This document shows positions 44,502 through 56,800 of a stretch of DNA of 64,000 nucleotides, in pieces (position 1 is the stretch's first letter; each line of letters begins with the position of its first letter). Source of the stretch: Smallanthus sonchifolius (lineage: Eukaryota > Streptophyta > Magnoliopsida > Asterales > Asteraceae); the NCBI GenBank assembly GCA_023525975.1, contig JAKNSE010000030.1, positions 1,411,501-1,475,500 on the forward strand, in the 5' to 3' direction. Position numbers and translations under genes: made by a program. Below the pieces are notes generated by a model. The model saw nothing but the letters and a program-made list of their open reading frames with translations, made no database searches and was not told the origin of the DNA.

Positions 44502-46668
44502 TGTGACACTTCTGATTTTCACTACTTGTACTCATTCTAGACTTATCAATGAAAATCCGCATGACATTTCATTTTACTTGAAATCCTATTCAGACGTTGT
44601 TACAATACTAGTTCACATGTGAAACATTACGTTTATGCTTGATTTCAAAGACTTATACTTATCTGTGATTGATTCATGGATCGCACGTAGACTTAATTGA
44701 TATTTATGACACATTAAATACACATGAACCACCCCATACATCTCAAACATGTTCTTACAACCCATTCAATGTGAATTGATGCTTAAAAGTACTAGTTAGT
44801 ACTTTCGTGCGATCGTTCGCCTTTTAAACCGTCGTTAACTACGTACCGTCCATGACCGACGAATCCTTTAACATGACATTAATTTATGTTATAAATGTTT
44901 AAAATATTCATTTCTTTAATTAAAATAAAGTTTGTTTGCAAAACTTTCCTTAAATAAATCCTGAAATTCGAAAAACGATAAAAAAGTCCGTTTTCTCGCC
45001 CACCGATCGCCAACTACTATACGCGAATAACGTAACTTTAACTTAAATGTTTTTAGCTAAACATACTCTTTTTGTTATGACAATCAACTTTAATGTTGAA
45101 AACATTTGCCAATTTCGCTTAGAAATGCTTAAAATCGCAATTTTCGAATGCGCGCACTCAACCGGATCAAGCTAGGACCCAACCCACCTACTCTTGGACC
45201 TAGCCCAAGCAATAAATCACAAAAAACCCAGCCCCATTGAGGAAAATTTCGCAGATTTGAGGGCCCTAAAACCCTAAATTGCTTTCCAAGACATTCCATA
45301 TTTACACCCCTTCAACCATTAGTATAAATAGGAGGCTTAGGATCTTGTTTTCTTTGCTAATTCTCCCTCAAACACTCCCAACCCCTCCTAAGTTGTGAAA
45401 TCCCTTCCCAACCTTGAAGATTTCGAAAATCCCTTAGAGGATTCCAAGAGTTTGAAGATTAAACAAGTAAGTAACCCTCCGAAGTTGAATACCGTCTTTT
45501 TATTTTATTCTTTCTTCATCCCCTCAATCTTTTTCTATTTTCTATCCATGATCACTTGATCATGTGAAACCTCAGCCCTAAAAACCCTCTAATAATCTTA
45601 ATCAAACTAATAAATCAAGCTAACATCACCAACTAACAAACAAAGGATCCCGTTTGCAATGGTGGCTATGCCGTCGCATTCTGCGAATCCTCAAGACAAC
45701 TATTGCAAAAGTGGCTCTGCCGATGCTTTAGTATGTTCTTGCTAACTTAAAACATGTTATTTATTCTATATTATCACTTATATGAACTCACACGCTAATT
45801 AAATATAGAATCCGCTTGCTCGTGTCGGCTATGCCGATTGCATTCTGTGATTCTCCAAAACGCTTATGTGAATATCATGGCTAGACCGGTGACACGGGAC
45901 GTTTTGGCTAACCTAATCTGATTATATTATGTATTATAATAACATAATAACATTCGTCTAATTTTTATTTGCGCGTTCGGTAATCTTAAAACCCTAAACG
46001 GACCACTTAAGTGCAACCATTGATTTTGGACAGAAACTGTGCTGAATTTAACTAAGCGTAACTTGACCATAATTATTCTAAACTGAGCAAACTCAATTTC
46101 CACGACATAGTTCGTCGAATTTCCTTTCCAACCATAATTGGATCGTTTTCTAATTCAAAAGTATGACTCCGTAGTAGCCAAAACGGGACAGAAACCTTTT
46201 TCAGTACCTTCTGTCTTGTTGGACTATTTTGGCTATGATCCGAGTCTCAAATGGAAAAACTTTCCAAACGAAACTTCTTCGGAACGACTTAAACTAACTC
46301 CCTGTAAAATTTCATAATTTTTAGACGTCGTTTGATATTTTTAACAATCCCGTTTCTGTTCAGCTACTTTGCTGTCCAAATCTGAAAATCAACTAAAACT
46401 CTATTTTTGCAACTAATTCTTAATCTTATGACCCGAACCGCCTATCTAACACTCGTAACCATCGAACCTACCCTAAAACTGGTTTATTTATTTGTTTAGG
46501 GTCTGGTCCGTGACTCATCTCGTCTATTCGTTCAAGTTTCTTATCTCGTCTAGCTTTCAAGGTGAGACTTCATAGCCCCACTTTATTCAAATCGTTTTGG
46601 GGGAAACATGTACGCGTTGGCACGCATTAAAACACGTTTTCAAACAATTCTAAAACAAGAGAATCATT
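44502..46668 (+). repeat. 3' LTR of Gypsy B, first part
   Basis: Matches 36387-38550 with scattered single-base differences, then breaks off at 46668 where element C begins. Continues at 52931. Confidence 0.9.
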
Positions 46669-47235
46669 TGTAATAACCGAAATTTTTTATAAAAACTGGT
46701 TTTTTTTAGACGTTCCATACATACGATATTATTATAAGTATTGATGATAATTGCCTTTTAAGAAATGTTATTAAAGCGATGCTAAATTTTCATTCAATAA
46801 AACAAGAAAATATATACTTGACATAAAATCTTTAAATTTTGGATCTGATAAAATAATTAAATATTAACAATTGATAAATAAAATAAATAATATTAGTGAT
46901 CACAAAAATTTATAATTTTCGTGTTGTTTTCTTAACTAAAAAGAAAAAGAAAAATCAATTAATAATAGGAAAAGGACAAAAATTTATTTATGCAAAAGAG
47001 AAGAAAACTTGTTCAAAGACGTGTGAACAACAAAGCAAATTTCAGAAAAATGGGGGAGCCGGTCTCCGCCACCTCCGCCGTCCTCTTCGATACTCAAAAC
47101 TCTTCACGTGCCGCATCTTATTGTACAAATTAAATAACGACACGACACCGGCTATCATCACACTTTGCTGCAAGTGGTGTCGTCTCCCACCGCCTCGTCT
47201 CCGGCGATTCCTTCGCCACGAAGGAAAAACTCAAC

Positions 47236-47243
47236 TATAAAAG
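47236..47243 (+). promoter_or_regulatory. LTR promoter TATA box, element C (copy at 50839-50846)
   Basis: tataaaag in a CTATAAAAG context about 570 bp into the LTR, with a CT/AC-rich sequence downstream. Confidence 0.65.
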
Positions 47244-47950
47244 CCGAGCTACAGACCTCCTAACCTCACGATCTCACTTCCCGAAAAACAAAATCCCTCA
47301 CTCCCAACTTTCATACTAAAACTAACGTTTTCCCGGCGAGATCGGTCTTCTCCGGCGAGCCAAAAACTAACCGAAACATTAGACAAGTAACACCACTACT
47401 CATCTCCACCTTATAGATAACACCCGGTCAGATTAAGGTGTTCTAATTTACCTCACGCTGCTCAAACAATTTCCCGGCAACTCCTTCGTTTTCCGTCAGA
47501 CAACTTGAAGAAGAAGAAGAAGAAAACAATGAGGTAATGACTAAATTGATTTATATTTGAAAATGAAAACAAATTGAAGTTACATCAACTGGTTGGGAGC
47601 CTATCCTTAAACCAGTGAAGTCTTGGGATCAAGCCATGCAACATCCATTTCTATAAAAAATTTGTTTCTTTTTAATCAAATAAGGAAAAAGTTAAAATTT
47701 ATTTTTATTAGATAATTTTATATAAACTTATACATACAAAAGTAAGACAAGATCTAATAACTACGTAATTTAAGAATCTTAAAATAGCCCAATTAGAATA
47801 TGAATCTTTTAAAATAAAAAGAAAAGAAATAAATAAATAAAATATAGTAGAGAATTTATACATAAAGTTAACGGAAATATAACTTAAACGTAGATTCTTA
47901 CAAACGGACGTGAACTAGTTAACATCATTGTGGAGCATTACAAGCAATTA

Positions 47951-48160
47951 AGGTACGGGTATCTAACTCAGTTATATTTTTATATAGTACGGATACCTAA
48001 CTCTGTTATTTTTATAGTACGGGTACCAAACTCTGTTATTTTTATATAGTACGGATACCTAACTCTGTTATTTTTATAGTACGGGTACCAAACTCAGTTA
48101 TTTTTATATAGTACGGGTACCAAACTCAGTTATTTTTATAGTGCGGATCTCTCTCCCTAT
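47951..48160 (+). repeat. Tandem array of about 30-34-bp units in the element C LTR (copy at 51554-51763)
   Basis: Six or seven units built on tagtacgggtaccaaactc and ttatttttata, with two alternating subtypes (gggtacc / ggatacc). Confidence 0.85.
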
Positions 48161-49327
48161 TTTTGTACAATGCAGATATCTATCTCCTTATTTTTGTATA
48201 GTTGTCTAACTCTATTTTAATTATCTCAAAATATTTAACTCCATAAAGTTCACTGAAAATTCATTTACGTGTTTGAAATCATGTGCCTGTTTAAATTCGT
48301 TTATTCGTCAACTTATTTCGAATATGAAACAAAGTCTGAAAACCTGTTTACATACGATATTAATTGGTTTTATAAGCACTCATTATCGTATGTTCTGATT
48401 AAATATGTTCGCTTTAAAAAGATAATGTTAAATATTTTTACTCTGATACCCGAGCACGCCCCTACTTGTGGGGGTGACCACAAGCATGTCATTGCGGCAT
48501 CGATGGCGTGGCACCGACCGTGACGGTGAGCCTAAATCACGGCGTCTCGCCTGTTTATCTGAAAAATACCGGTTATATGTTTCGAGGCGTATGGATCGAT
48601 CCTAGGATATTATTATTTCTGGTGGTTGGATTGTATGATGCCCATACACCATCTCACATCGGTTCAGGACTAGCTAGCCTGTTCCGCCTGTTTCTGTTTA
48701 TGTTATGTATCGGGCTCGATGGGTATTTCTGGTGATGTGACAAGTATTTAAAAAGGATTATCTGTGAGTTTACAAGTATCTGGTTATCTGTTCACTAGCT
48801 TACAAGTTTACAAGCTCTGAAATCTGTTAATTACACGTTTACGAGTTTACATGTTTGTGAGTTTACCTGTAGATGAGTTTACAAGTTTACGAGTTGCATG
48901 TTTACGGGATTACATGTGTACGAGTTACAAGTATACGAAATTACAAGTCGACGAACTTACATGTTTACAAGTTACAAGTTTTAATTACTCTCGGAATCAC
49001 GGGTTTACAAATCATGTTATATCAGTAAAATTTATATGTATTATTACAATTATTTCTTTTATCAAATCTATCCGTTCGTGGCATTTTGCTCCCTCGTTTT
49101 TCTTTCTTTTTACAGGTTTTCAGGGATAAAGGTGAAAGTGTGAAGAGAGTTAAAAATCAGCATAGCTGGTAGTATAGTTTTTCAGCTTTAACATATGTAT
49201 GTAATTATGACTAAATTATTAGGATTTAATCTTTTGTAACTCATTCAGATATTTATGGAATTTTGTTTTTGTCTCTGACTCCTGTAAAAGTGACACGTCG
49301 GCCTTATAGCCGGGTCGGGGTGTTACA

Positions 49328-50272
49328 TTTAATGGTATCAGAGCAAAGGCTCTTTCCTGTAGAAAACTTAAACATAAGTTAAGACCTGTGAGGTAATGGG
49401 TAGACGTCGGGTTAAGATTCCACCTTCCGATCAAATTCCATGCTTACTGTTTTATGATCTTTAGATGATCGGATCTATCCATTAGAAACCTTAAGTGACG
49501 TAACCTATTTGACTTCTGATTTATGAATAGAGTTAATCAAGTTCGTTTTATCATCATCATCATCGATTCCGCTATAGATTTTAAGAATGTCTTCTAACCA
49601 TGGTGGGCGACAAAATTGAAACGAGTACGAAAACAAACGAACTTGACTACGCGTCATAGAAGTACTTCCACGAAACGTACCTCGAAAGGTGTTTCACATG
49701 ATTTGTATATCTAAATAAACTCGACATATCTGTGTTAGTTATCACCTAAATTATTCGATTAAGAATTCTGTGATATTTCACGTTTCATTTATCATTACTC
49801 CACCCTTTCTGTTTAAACATATTAAGACATTAAGATGCATGATTGGCACCGTTAGAACATTGTTGTAAGGTAAATTAACGATTACGGTTCGCGAACGTAA
49901 TGGTAAATTTACATTTACATATGTGTACTTCTGGAATCCTATTATGTAATTCATTAATACCTATTTGTTTTTGAAATTGTATCATTTGGATTATTCGAAT
50001 TCATTACATATCAAGCCATTAAGAATATATGATAAAAAAAAAAAAAAAAAAAATATCGCTATGAAATAGAAGCTACGTTGGAAATCGATGAATCTATCCA
50101 TTCCCAATACCTTAATATCTCCAACTACAATATTCCTTCGTTCTGAATAATTATAATATTTTGTTCTATTTTCAAACATAATTATGAAAGTATTTTTATA
50201 TACTACCTCATGTTCGCGTGTTAAAACTAACTTTAAATTTCGAGGACGAAATTTTTTTTTGAGGGGTAGACT
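49328..50272 (+). other. Non-coding interior of element C with PBS and PPT
   Basis: PBS TGGTATCAGAGC at 49333-49344, five bases after the LTR. PPT tgaggggtagact at 50260-50272. No open frame over 75 codons with similarity. A (tca)n run at 49551-49563 and an A run at 50035-50053. Confidence 0.85.
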
Positions 50273-52930
50273 TGTAATAACCGAAATTTTTTATAAAAAC
50301 TGGTTTTTTTAGACGTTCCATACATACGATATTATTATAAGTATTGATGATAATTGCCTTTTAAGAAATGTTATTAAAGCGATGCTAAATTTTCATTCAA
50401 TAAAACAAGAAAATATATACTTGACATAAAATCTTTAAATTTTGGATCTGATAAAATAATTAAATATTAACAATTGATAAATAAAATAAATAATATTAGT
50501 GATCACAAAAATTTATAATTTTCGTGTTGTTTTCTTAACTAAAAAGAAAAAGAAAAATCAATTAATAATAGGAAAAGGACAAAAATTTATTTATGCAAAA
50601 GAGAAGAAAACTTGTTCAAAGACGTGTGAACAACAAAGCAAATTTCAGAAAAATGGGGGAGCCGGTTTCCGCCACCTCCGCCGTCCTCTTCGATACTCAA
50701 AACTCTTCACGTGCCGCATCTTATTGTACAAATTAAATAACGACACGACACCGGCTATCATCACACTTTGCTGCAAGTGGTGTCGTCTCCCACCGCCTCG
50801 TCTCCGGCGATTCCTTCGCCACGAAGGAAAAACTCAACTATAAAAGCCGAGCTACAGACCTCCTAACCTCACGATCTCACTTCCCGAAAAACAAAATCCC
50901 TCACTCCCAACTTTCATACTAAAACTAACGTTTTCCCGGCGAGATCGGTCTTCTCCGGCGAGCCAAAAACTAACCGAAACATTAGACAAGTAACACCACT
51001 ACTCATCTCCACCTTATAGATAACACCCGGTCAGATTAAGGTGTTCTAATTTACCTCACGCTGCTCAAACAATTTCCCGGCAACTCCTTCGTTTTCCGTC
51101 AGACAACTTGAAGAAGAAGAAGAAGAAAACAATGAGGTAATGACTAAATTGATTTATATTTGAAAATGAAAACAAATTGAAGTTACATCAACTGGTTGGG
51201 AGCCTATCCTTAAACCAGTGAAGTCTTGGGATCAAGCCATGCAACATCCATTTCTATAAAAAATTTGTTTCTTTTTAATCAAATAAGGAAAAAGTTAAAA
51301 TTTATTTTTATTAGATAATTTTATATAAACTTATACATACAAAAGTAAGACAAGATCTAATAACTACGTAATTTAAGAATCTTAAAATAGCCCAATTAGA
51401 ATATGAATCTTTTAAAATAAAAAGAAAAGAAATAAATAAATAAAATATAGTAGAGAATTTATACATAAAGTTAACGGAAATATAACTTAAACGTAGATTC
51501 TTACAAACGGACGTGAACTAGTTAACATCATTGTGGAGCATTACAAGCAATTAAGGTACGGGTATCTAACTCAGTTATATTTTTATATAGTACGGATACC
51601 TAACTCTGTTATTTTTATAGTACGGGTACCAAACTCTGTTATTTTTATATAGTACGGATACCTAACTCTGTTATTTTTATAGTACGGGTACCAAACTCAG
51701 TTATTTTTATATAGTACGGGTACCAAACTCAGTTATTTTTATAGTGCGGATCTCTCTCCCTATTTTTGTACAATGCAGATATCTATCTCCTTATTTTTGT
51801 ATAGTTGTCTAACTCTATTTTAATTATCTCAAAATATTTAACTCCATAAAGTTCACTGAAAATTCATTTACGTGTTTGAAATCATGTGCCTGTTTAAATT
51901 CGTTTATTCGTCAACTTATTTCGAATATGAAACAAAGTCTGAAAACCTGTTTACATACGATATTAATTGGTTTTATAAGCACTCATTATCGTATGTTCTG
52001 ATTAAATATGTTCGCTTTAAAAAGATAATGTTAAATATTTTTACTCTGATACCCGAGCACGCCCCTACTTGTGGGGGTGACCACAAGCATGTCATTGCGG
52101 CATCGATGGCGTGGCACCGACCGTGACGGTGAGCCTAAATCACGGCGTCTCGCCTGTTTATCTGAAAAATACCGGTTATATGTTTCGAGGCGTATGGATC
52201 GATCCTAGGATATTATTATTTCTGGTGGTTGGATTGTATGATGCCCATACACCATCTCACATCGGTTCAGGACTAGCTAGCCTGTTCCGCCTGTTTCTGT
52301 TTATGTTATGTATCGGGCTCGATGGGTATTTCTGGTGATGTGACAAGTATTTAAAAAGGATTATCTGTGAGTTTACAAGTATCTGGTTATCTGTTCACTA
52401 GCTTACAAGTTTACAAGCTCTGAAATCTGTTAATTACACGTTTACGAGTTTACATGTTTGTGAGTTTACCTGTAGATGAGTTTACAAGTTTACGAGTTGC
52501 ATGTTTACGTGATTACATGTGTACGAGTTACAAGTATACGAAATTACAAGTCGACGAACTTACATGTTTACAAGTTACAAGTTTTAATTACTCTCGGAAT
52601 CACGGGTTTACAAATCATGTTATATCAGTAAAATTTATATGTATTATTACAATTATTTCTTTTATCAAATCTATCCGTTCGTGGCATTTTGCTCCCTCGT
52701 TTTTCTTTCTTTTTACAGGTTTTCAGGGATAAAGGTGAAAGTGTGAAGAGAGTTAAAAATCAGCATAGCCGGTAGTATAGTTTTTCAGCTTTAACATATG
52801 TATGTAATTATGACTAAATTATTAGGATTTAATCTTTTGTAACTCATTCAGATATTTATGGAATTTTGTTTTTGTCTCTGACTCCTGTAAAAGTGACACG
52901 TCGGCCTTATAGCCGGGTCGGGGTGTTACA
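50273..52930 (+). repeat. 3' LTR of element C
   Basis: Near-identical to 46669-49327 (see there). Confidence 0.9.
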
Positions 52931-53526
52931 ATATGTATGTGAGTAAATGAATACAACATGATAACGTTAAACTTGCAAATCCTTAACTTGAAACTTTCAA
53001 GCCAACGGTAGTACAGATATGGGCCATAGGATGGAAACCGCATATACTTTATGGACAACTTTTGGTTGGACATCTTATTCGTTATTATTGCAACTTGCGA
53101 GTTGTACCACTTATTCGTTACTCATCATTTTAGGTTGGATTTGCTAATCATGTGTTTGTTTTATTACGTGCTATATGATGATCTTGGAATATGAATTGTC
53201 ACCTTTGCCAAACTTATACTTTTATTAAACCTGTGATTTCTCACCAACTATTTTTAGTTGACACTTGTTTTTCGTACATGTTTCAGGTGATTAAGCTCGT
53301 GATAGGTCAAGTCAATATCACATAGGATTTGCCTAGATATCAATTGAAGAATCTTATTTTAAGTTGCTTGTCTTTTGAACATGTTATCTGTTTGGTTTAA
53401 TTCGAAACTTATGTAATTGGGATTTTTTAATATTATGAAACTTTAATAGTAAATGTCTTTATTCCATTGTGTTCTTTTGTCAATTAAGTCGCACCCGTGG
53501 TTAAGATGCACGGTTGGGGTGTGACA
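52931..53526 (+). repeat. 3' LTR of Gypsy B, remaining part
   Basis: Starts atatgtatgtgagtaaatga, matching 38553 onwards in the 5' LTR, and ends ggtgtgaca before the TSD tattt. Confidence 0.9.
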
Positions 53527-53531
53527 TATTT

Positions 53532-53857
53532 GGGTTCTAAATAATGTATGAGAACTTGTGCGGACCGGAAGGGTGGATGCCTGTATTCTAGGAAATTCTG
53601 TCAAGGAAAGCATTTCGTACAAATCCAGATCAACCGTTGGACCCGTATGCTTTCCTGGGAATTCTTGGGATGAGTGTCCACTTATAGGAATGCGCAACTT
53701 CTCTAACATTTGAGAATTTAAACTACCTTTGGTATGTCAAGGTACCTGTTTAGTAACATGAACTAAGTAGGCACCATCTAAAATCCTTGTACTTCATAAC
53801 CTCATCCTATGATCCTTACCCTATTATTCTTACGTCCAAACTTTTTCATTTTATAGT
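53532..53857 (+). other. Leader of Gypsy A (second part)
   Basis: Between the B insertion and the gag start. A stretch at about 53562-53700 (ggaagggtggatgcctgta, ctgtcaaggaaag, tgagtgtccacttatagga) resembles 39660-39770 in B in the same order, despite little other leader similarity. Confidence 0.6.
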
Positions 53858-56800
53858 ATGCCTCCCCGTCGTAGCCGAAGAAGAGTCATGGCAACCCTCA
53901 TCGCTCAACAAATGGCTGAGATTCTACCCACTCTAGTTACTCAACTAAACCAAGCAGCAGCCAGCAACAGTGCCAACTCTGGATCTCTCCAATCAGGTTC
54001 AAACCCTCCGTGCACTTTCAAGCATTTCAACTCCTGCAATCCCGCCAAATTCTTTGGGACTGAGGGAGCCACTAGCCTCCTCCAATGGTTTGAAAGCATG
54101 GAGAGCACATTTCTGAACAGTGACTTCCCGGATAACCTCAGGGTTCGTCATGCGTCAAGTGTCCTACAAAAGAGGGCATTAACCTGGTGGAACGGAGAGA
54201 AACGAAATAGAGGTGCTGACGCTGCTATGTCACTGACCTGGGAAGAATTCAAGGAGCTAATGATCGAAGAATTTTGCCCGAGAAATGAAATGAAGAAACT
54301 CGAGGCTGAATTCTGGGATCTTGCCCAGGACAGTGGAGAGAATCTGGTGTATACAACCCGTTTCCATGAACTGAGTCTGCTAGTGCCACATATGGTTACC
54401 CCTCTGTCTCGAGGTATCGAAAAGTATATCAGTGGGCTACCGATGAAGATTCAGGACACGGTGTGGGGTCGAAACCCTGCCACCCTGGAAGATGCTATCC
54501 GTCTCTCTGCTACCCTGACGGACAATCACGTGAAAGCAGGAACCCTATCCAAGAAAAGCTCCAAGAAGCCCGTTGATACCTCTACTCCCGAGCCTCTCAA
54601 GACAGTTAAGACTGAACCCTCGTTCAATAAAAAGCGAAAGGTCAGGAACTATGCGGTAGTCACACCGGCAGCACCTTTGGCACAAGTTGCTCCTGTTAAG
54701 AAGCCCTATGGGGGAGCACATCCCCAATGTAACACCTGCAAGTTCCATCATCCGACCACCTTGCCATGCCGATTGTGCACCCATTGTGGCCGCTATGGAC
54801 ATTTGTCCACTACTTGCTTCGCCAACAAACCCCCAATGGCTCAGGGAAATCGTCCCAATGTCCCGGCACTACCAGCTTTGGCAAATGGTCGAGCGTGTTT
54901 TGGATGTGGTGATCCAACCCATTTCCATAACTAGTGCCCAAGGCTCGCAAATCCAAACCCAAACCCGGGAGCACGGGGACGTGCCTTTAACATCAACGCT
55001 AATGAAGCTCAGGCCAACGCAAAAGTAGTCAACGGTACGTTTCTAGTAAATCAACAATATGCTTCCATTTTATTTGATACCGGTGCCGATAAAAGTTTCG
55101 TTTCTTTGGAATTTGAGTTATTGCTTGCCAAAAACCGCTCTAAATTAGAAAAATCCATTACGGTAGAAGTAGCTGATGGAAATCCTGTAACTGTCGACTC
55201 GGTTATCCGTGACTACGTTCTTAACCTTAACAATCACGACTTTCCAATTAATCTCATCCCGATGCGTCTTGGAAGCTTCGACGTAATAATAGGCATGGAT
55301 TGGTTAGCCGAACATCATGCAGAAATCATATGCTTTGAAAAATGCATCCGTATTCCCTTATCATCCGGAAGCACGTTGCAAATCTATGGTGAAAAACCAT
55401 CAAGCGGTCTAAAACTCATGTCTTGTACCACAGCCCGTAAGTATCTACGGAAGAATTACGTGGCATTTCTAGCTAACGTCGTGGAAAAGAAAGGGAAGGG
55501 GAAGAACATCCAAGACATCCCTGTCATCCGCGAGTTTCCCGAAGTGTTTCCTGAAGACTTACCAGGCCTTCCTCCCATACGTCAAGTTGAATTCAGGATC
55601 GACCTCATTCCAGGGGCAAACCCTGTAGCTAAATCACCGTACCGTCTTGCACCTTCGGAGATGCAAGAGCTAGCAAGTCAACTCCAAGAGCTTTCTGAAA
55701 AAGGGTTCGTTCGTCCTAGCGTCTCCCCTTGGGGAGCACCTGTCCTGTTCGTCAAGAAGAAGGATGGATCCTTTCGTATGTGCATTGATTATCGTGAGCT
55801 TAATAAGCTTACCATCAAAAATCGTTACCCATTACCCAGAATTGACGACCTTTTTGATCAACTCCAAGGTTCTGCATGCTTTTCCAAAACCGACCTCCGT
55901 TCTGGCTACCATCAACTTCGTGTCCTTGAAGAGGATATTCCAAAAACAGCCTTTCGTACAAGATATGGCCACTATGAGTTCATGGTTATGCCTTTCGGCT
56001 TAACTAATGCACCCGCGGTATTCATGGACTTAATGAACCGTGTGTGTAGGCCGTACCTGGACAAATTCGTAATTGTTTTCATCGACGACATCTTGATCTA
56101 CTCAAAAACTAAAAAGGATCACGAGGAACACCTACGGTTGGTGTTAGACCTCTTAAAGAAGGAGACCTTGTTCGCCAAATTTTCCAAGTGTGAGTTTTGG
56201 CTAAATGAAGTCCAATTCTTGGGTCATATAGTCATTGAGAAAGGAATTCATGTAGATCCTGCAAAGATAGAAGCAGTGAAAAACTGGAAAGCTCCAAAGA
56301 CCCCTACTGAAGTCCGTTCATTCCTTGGCCTAGCCGGCTACTACCGTCGTTTCATTTCTAACTTCTCGAAGGTTGCGGTGCCCCTCACAGCCTTAACCCA
56401 TAAAGGAAAGCCTTACGAGTGGGGACCAAAACAAGAAGAAGCCTTCCAGACTCTCAAGCAAAAGCTTTGTGACGCTCCAATCTTGACCCTTCCTGAGGGT
56501 AATGATGATTTCGTGGTTTACTGTGATGCATCCAACCAAGGTCTCGGTTGTGTCCTTATGCAACGAGGCAAGGTTATTGCTTACGCGTCAAGGCAACTCA
56601 AAATTCATGAAAAGAATTACACGACGCACGACCTCGAGTTAGGTGCAGTTGTCTTCGCTCTCAAGATCTGGCGACACTACCTCTATGGTACAAAGTGTGT
56701 GGTTTTCACGGACCACAAAAGCCTTCAACATATTTTTAATCAGAAGGAACTCAACATGAGGCAACGTCGTTGGGTAGAACTACTTAACGACTACGACTGC

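Larger units (their letters stand above)
46669..49327 (+). repeat. 5' LTR of element C
   Basis: 2659 bp. Differs from the 3' LTR by one T-run length change and three visible substitutions (about 47050, 48908 and 49168). TATA box tataaaag at 47236-47243. Includes a tandem array at 47951-48160 and an array of gtttacaag/gtttacgag phrases at 48763-48980. Open frames of about 75-115 codons inside it occur in both LTRs but show no protein similarity. Confidence 0.9.
46669..52930 (+). mobile_element. Non-autonomous LTR retrotransposon C with very large LTRs, nested in the 3' LTR of B
   Basis: LTRs 46669-49327 and 50273-52930 (about 2.66 kb each) begin TGTAATAACC and end GGGGTGTTACA. The interior is only 945 bp and holds a PBS and PPT but no gag or pol. 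The PBS type and the ggacgaaatttttt-gaggggtaga PPT indicate a Gypsy derivative mobilised by another element. Flanks are tcatt and atatg, so no proper TSD is visible. Confidence 0.9.
36387..53526 (+). mobile_element. Ty3/Gypsy LTR retrotransposon B, nested in A
   Basis: LTRs TGTGACACTT...GGGGTGTGACA at 36387-39148 and 44502-46668 plus 52931-53526 (the 3' LTR is split by element C). TSD tattt on both sides. PBS at 39152, PPT ending at 44501, a leader ORF (39273), a broken gag and a long pol frame (40540-44466). Same chromodomain-type lineage as A but a separate family: LTRs share only short motifs such as ccaactatttttagttgaca. Confidence 0.93.

Noticed and set aside
46896..49129. Several open frames of 75-114 codons in the LTRs of element C
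   Set aside because: They occur in identical form in both LTRs and show no protein similarity. Duplication comes from the LTR structure, not from selection.
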